Made by a program: the position numbers and the translations under genes
Source of the DNA: Hyphomicrobiales bacterium
GTDB taxonomy: Bacteria > Pseudomonadota > Alphaproteobacteria > Rhizobiales > Xanthobacteraceae
Reading direction: 5' to 3'
Assembly (NCBI GenBank): GCA_016210825.1
Contig: JACQTM010000125.1
Location: forward strand, 1-10,195
Length of the DNA stretch: 10,195 bases
Shown: piece after piece, positions 7,704-10,195 of the stretch
Position numbering within the stretch: the stretch's first letter is position 1
Layout: the number at the start of each line of letters is the position of its first letter
Notes under the pieces: generated by a model
What the model was told of the DNA's origin: nothing
Databases searched by the model: none
The model's input: the letters and a program-made list of their open reading frames with translations, nothing else

Positions 7704-8378
7704 TCAGAAACTGCCAGCCCTGTCCCCCGGGCCATTCGCTACACGTGGATTGTGCGGTGAGTCGCCCTGATTGGGCGCGAGAACGACGACCACGGTACCG
7801 ATCTTCACGCGATTGAAGAGGTCGATGATGTCCTCATTGGTCAGGCGGATACAGCCGGATGAAATCGCCTCGCCTATATATTCCGGCTGGTTGGTGCCGT
7901 GAATGCGATAAAGGGTGTCCTTGTTATTGGCAAAGAGATAGAGCGCGCGCGCGCCCATCGGGTTGGCTGGGCCCGGCGCAACATAGCTCGGGACTTCGCC
8001 AAGACGCTGCTTGATCGCGGCGGTCGGTGTCCAGCTCGGCCATTCGGTCTTGTTGCCGACCTTGGCGACGCCTGAAAAGACCAATGCCTCTTCGCCAACG
8101 GTCACGCCGTAGCGGATCGCCTTACCCTCGGGTAGAACGTAATAAAGATAGCGCGCGTCGGAATCGACCACGATCGTACCGGGCACTTCCTTGCGGTGAT
8201 AACCCACGATGTGCCGCTTGTAAGGCTCCGGGATCGTTGCTGGTGCGTACGGGACATTGGCAAGCAACTTCTTGTCCCGTGCGTTGAGGTTGGCCTCCGA
8301 AGCAGGTTCAAGCACCGACTGCATGCAGCCGGCGAGGCCCAATCCAAGAACGAGCAGAGCGACAATACGGGTCGCCAT
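7704..8378 (-). CDS. L,D-transpeptidase (YkuD domain) lipoprotein
   Basis: This 224-residue protein has a hydrophobic leader ending in the lipobox LAGC, with C18 as the lipidated residue, so it is probably a membrane-anchored periplasmic lipoprotein. The YkuD domain covers about 66-201 and carries the catalytic signature HGTNQPEYIG...SSGCIRLTNED (160-183), with H160, nucleophile C176 and R178. Such enzymes make 3-3 crosslinks in peptidoglycan or attach proteins to it; which reaction applies here cannot be told. The start at 8378 is preferred over 8429 because AAGGGG lies six bases upstream (8385-8390) and the lipoprotein signal follows directly. The C-terminal tail after about 202 (Asn/Pro/Gly-rich) looks disordered. 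It converges on the phosphoesterase gene, with a terminator between. Confidence 0.95.
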   Translation of the reverse strand: MATRIVALLVLGLGLAGCMQSVLEPASEANLNARDKKLLANVPYAPATIPEPYKRHIVGYHRKEVPGTIVVDSDARYLYYVLPEGKAIRYGVTVGEEALVFSGVAKVGNKTEWPSWTPTAAIKQRLGEVPSYVAPGPANPMGARALYLFANNKDTLYRIHGTNQPEYIGEAISSGCIRLTNEDIIDLFNRVKIGTVVVVLAPNQGDSPHNPRVANGPGDRAGSF

Positions 8379-8384
8379 CAAATT

Positions 8385-8390
8385 CCCCTT
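8385..8390 (-). promoter_or_regulatory. Ribosome-binding site fixing the L,D-transpeptidase start
   Basis: AAGGGG on the minus strand sits six bases before ATG 8378. It supports that codon over the in-frame ATG at 8429, which would push the lipoprotein signal 17 residues inward. Confidence 0.75.
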
Positions 8391-8755
8391 GTTCTTATTG
8401 CTGCGGTCCGACCGACGCGATTCCACCATAAGGTCTTATCCGAAAATGCCATTGCGCTTCCAGGCGATAGGTGCGGTCCAAGAGAGGTCTTGTGCACCTG
8501 TTGCGTAAATGTCTCACCGCTCATTTGGCTCTGGCTGCTCCCGGTGTGAGTGGCTCCGAGCCGCCTGGAGGTGATGGGCCAGCATCTCACGGAGCACTTA
8601 ATCATACGTTTACCATGAGTGACTATTCACCCGCCTCCATGATGGCGGGGTTGGAACATGTACGCTCGGATGAAAATGCCATCAATTGATACGATTTTGG
8701 CCCAACTGGCTCCGCATCCGCGGCTCACCAATCATAGAATGTTTGGAAGTCAATG

Positions 8756-8761
8756 AGGAGG
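8756..8761 (+). promoter_or_regulatory. Strong Shine-Dalgarno of the 64-residue small protein
   Basis: AGGAGG lies five bases before ATG 8767. It is the closest match to the ideal ribosome-binding sequence that I noticed in the window, and is the main evidence that this short frame is translated and starts at 8767 rather than at 8686. Confidence 0.7.
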
Positions 8762-8766
8762 AAGCA

Positions 8767-8961
8767 ATGTTGGCGCCCAAGGCCCAAAGCGCAGAAAAAA
8801 AGGGATTGTCGCGCGAGCAGGTCAGTCTCGATCGACGCTATGGCCGCATCGGAATTTCAGCGCTGGTTGCGGCACTACGCTATCGGAGTGAAGCCAAGAA
8901 TCGGCCCGAGACCACCGCAACCGCGAATACCGAGCGACACAAGCTCGACGCTGTCGCCTGA
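8767..8961 (+). CDS. Small hypothetical protein, 64 residues
   Basis: The frame begins with MLAPKAQSAEKKGLSREQVS and has a central LDRRYGRIGISALVAALRYR (21-40) that looks like a conserved core. The N-terminus is Lys-rich and the C-terminal third is polar and probably disordered. No signal peptide is evident; the short hydrophobic stretch GISALVAAL is too short to span a membrane. I recall similar short proteins with an RRYG.IGI core in Bradyrhizobium-like genomes but know no function. The strong AGGAGG upstream supports translation. It may share a transcript with corA, whose start is 186 bp downstream, or stand alone. Confidence 0.6.
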   Translation: MLAPKAQSAEKKGLSREQVSLDRRYGRIGISALVAALRYRSEAKNRPETTATANTERHKLDAVA

Positions 8962-9095
8962 CGGCGTATCGGCGCAGATCCCTTCCCATCGCGCCGCGTG
9001 ACGGCCGGACTGGTCGGCCCGCGGGCGAGGCCACGCAACGTAACTGGCATATAAGTCCTTGCAGGATGAGGCGCGGTCGGGCCATGACTGCGGCT

Positions 9096-9134
9096 GTCCG
9101 CCGCCAATCGATCAGCATGATTGGCGGGGCGGAC
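9096..9134 (+). promoter_or_regulatory. Stem-loop in the corA leader, next to the ribosome-binding site
   Basis: Arms GTCCGCC (9096-9102) and GCCAATC (9103-9109) pair with GATTGGC (9119-9125) and GGCGGAC (9128-9134). The result is 7 bp, a 2-base bulge (GG 9126-9127), 7 bp and a 9-base loop. The stem ends 13 bases before ATG 9148, directly before the GGGGA ribosome-binding site at 9139-9143. There is no T-run, so it is not an intrinsic terminator. It could be an RNA control element or a DNA operator. Confidence 0.5.
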
Positions 9135-9147
9135 GGGCGGGGATGCC

Positions 9148-10119
9148 ATGCTCTCGGTCTATATTCCGCGCGGGAATACACTCGAGCGTCAGCCGGTCGG
9201 CGTTGGAAACGTTCTGCCGGATGCCTCGGTATGGATCGACCTCGTCAATCCGACGGTGGACGAGGACCGCGTGGTCGAACGTTTTCTTGGGATCGCGGTT
9301 CCGACGCGGGAGGAAATGCAGGAGATCGAGGTTTCGAGCCGCCTCTACACGGAGAACGGCGCGCGCTACATGACAGCGACGCTGATGTGTCATTCAGACA
9401 CCCCGATGCCGAAGACCACCCCGGTCACATTCATCCTCTCCAGCCACCGCCTCATCACGGTTCGTTACGACGAACCCCGCCCGTTCACGATCGTAATGAC
9501 GAAGCTCGGCCGGACCTGCCCGCCGACGGTGACGGGAGAGAGTGTCCTGATGGACCTACTCGATGCCGTGATCGATCGCGCCGCCGATATTCTTGAAAAG
9601 ATCGGTATCGAGGTCGATCGCGTCTCGCAGGACATCTTCGGACGCCGTGGCGCGGACCGCTCTCGGGTCTATGACTCGATCCTCGCGACGATCGGCCAGA
9701 AGGGCGATCTGACCTCGAAGGTACGCGAGAGTCTCGTTTCGATCGGCCGCCTCGTGCTCTTTCTCGCCAACGAAGCCGAGAACTTGCGCTGGGCCAAGGA
9801 CACGCGCGCGCAACTAAAATCGATGCAGCGCGACGTCGGCTCACTCTCCGACCATGCGACCTATCTGACCAACAACATTACCTTCATGCTCGACGCCATG
9901 GTTGGCGTCGTCACCATCGAGCAGAACAACATCATCAAGATTTTTTCGGTGGTAGCGGTGGTGTTGATGCCGCCGACGCTGATCGCCTCGATCTACGGTA
10001 TGAACTTCAAGCACATGCCGGAGCTGGAATGGATTTCCGGATACCCGATAGCGATCGGCATGATGCTGCTTGCGGCGATCCTGCCATATCTTTTCTTTAA
10101 GTGGCGGAAATGGCTCTGA
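9148..10119 (+). CDS. CorA-family magnesium/cobalt transporter
   Basis: This 323-residue protein has the usual CorA length and plan. The large N-terminal cytoplasmic domain covers about 1-200, then comes a long helix leading to the membrane. The first membrane segment is at about 264-283, ending in the signature YGMN (283-286), whose GMN forms the selectivity filter of the pentameric channel. The loop FKHMPELEW follows (287-295), then the second membrane segment at about 297-317 and a basic C-terminus (KWRKWL). It should mediate Mg2+ (or Co2+/Ni2+) influx across the inner membrane. The frame is open from TTG 9121, but that codon lies inside the leader stem-loop; ATG 9148 with GGGGA four bases upstream is the better start. 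It ends 6 bp from the convergent SDR gene. Confidence 0.95.
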   Translation: MLSVYIPRGNTLERQPVGVGNVLPDASVWIDLVNPTVDEDRVVERFLGIAVPTREEMQEIEVSSRLYTENGARYMTATLMCHSDTPMPKTTPVTFILSSHRLITVRYDEPRPFTIVMTKLGRTCPPTVTGESVLMDLLDAVIDRAADILEKIGIEVDRVSQDIFGRRGADRSRVYDSILATIGQKGDLTSKVRESLVSIGRLVLFLANEAENLRWAKDTRAQLKSMQRDVGSLSDHATYLTNNITFMLDAMVGVVTIEQNNIIKIFSVVAVVLMPPTLIASIYGMNFKHMPELEWISGYPIAIGMMLLAAILPYLFFKWRKWL

Positions 10120-10125
10120 CCACTG

Positions 10126-10195
10126 TCAGACGTGCTGGCCGCCGTTGATGTGAATTTCCGCGCCGTTGACGTAGGACGCCGTCTCCGTGCACAGC
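10126..10195 (-). CDS. Short-chain dehydrogenase/reductase, C-terminal end only
   Basis: Only the last 22 codons are inside the window; the gene continues past the right edge. The visible end reads LCTETASYVNGAEIHINGGQ followed by HV and a TGA stop (10126-10128). The A-S-Y-V-N-G-x-E-I-x-I-N-G-G pattern is the typical C-terminus of classical SDR oxidoreductases (FabG/acetoacetyl-CoA reductase-like). Substrate cannot be judged. It is convergent with corA with 6 bp between the stops. Confidence 0.85.
   Translation of the reverse strand, partial: LCTETASYVNGAEIHINGGQHV

Larger units (their letters stand above)
8379..8766. other. Gene-poor intergenic region upstream of L,D-transpeptidase and small-protein genes
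   Basis: These 388 bases lie between divergent genes and must hold promoters for both. No open frame here has a convincing start or composition. A small perfect hairpin, CCCGCC (8630-8635) and GGCGGG (8644-8649), has no T-run after it. A GTTTACC element at 8608-8614 resembles the pair upstream of the DUF1499 gene. I see no tRNA, riboswitch or clear small RNA, though a small RNA cannot be excluded by eye. Confidence 0.5.

Noticed and set aside
9045..9063. A sigma-54-like promoter (TGGCAT ... TTGCA) upstream of corA.
   Set aside because: The two elements are three bases too far apart for the -24/-12 spacing.

Overview
The window looks like ordinary chromosomal DNA from a GC-rich alphaproteobacterium, most likely Hyphomicrobiales/Rhizobiales near Bradyrhizobium, Rhodopseudomonas or Pseudolabrys. 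The evidence is the GC-rich coding bias, the CCCTCCCC/GGGGAGGG palindromic intergenic repeats at the left end, and the family mix: an extensin-like LAS-type protein, a DUF1499 membrane protein, a DmdB/AlkK-type acyl-CoA synthetase and a YkuD lipoprotein. The assignment rests on gene style and recalled family resemblance, not on a database search.

Layout from left to right. Positions 1-414 hold no convincing gene but two copies of a palindromic intergenic repeat. An MBL-fold hydrolase with a C-terminal winged helix (415-1332, +) converges on, and overlaps by 22 bp, a DUF1499 membrane protein with a Lys/Glu-rich tail (1311-2219, -). A divergent promoter region (2220-2380) separates that gene from a NodU/TobZ-type carbamoyltransferase (2381-4108, +). 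The carbamoyltransferase ends 12 bp from the end of an acyl-CoA synthetase (4121-5761, -). Another divergent region (5762-5897) leads into an extensin-like putative peptidoglycan peptidase (5898-6671, +), followed closely by a twin-arginine-type metallophosphoesterase (about 6709-7632, +). A stem-loop terminator (7652-7676) separates these from a YkuD L,D-transpeptidase lipoprotein (7704-8378, -). A gene-poor stretch follows, then a 64-residue conserved-looking small protein (8767-8961, +), a CorA-type Mg2+/Co2+ channel (9148-10119, +) preceded by a strong leader hairpin, and the 3' end of an SDR oxidoreductase (10126-10195, -).

How the genes relate. The segment from 5898 to 8378 is envelope-oriented: a putative LAS-fold peptidoglycan peptidase, a membrane-associated phosphoesterase of the YkuE/LpxG type, and an L,D-transpeptidase. 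The other genes look like unrelated single-gene units packed convergently or divergently. I see no insertion sequences, CRISPR arrays, tRNA or rRNA genes, phage genes or defence system. The observations most worth a second look are the hairpin abutting the corA ribosome-binding site, a 14-codon mini-ORF that overlaps the stop of the extensin-like gene and the start of the phosphoesterase gene, and the isolated carbamoyltransferase with no pathway partners.
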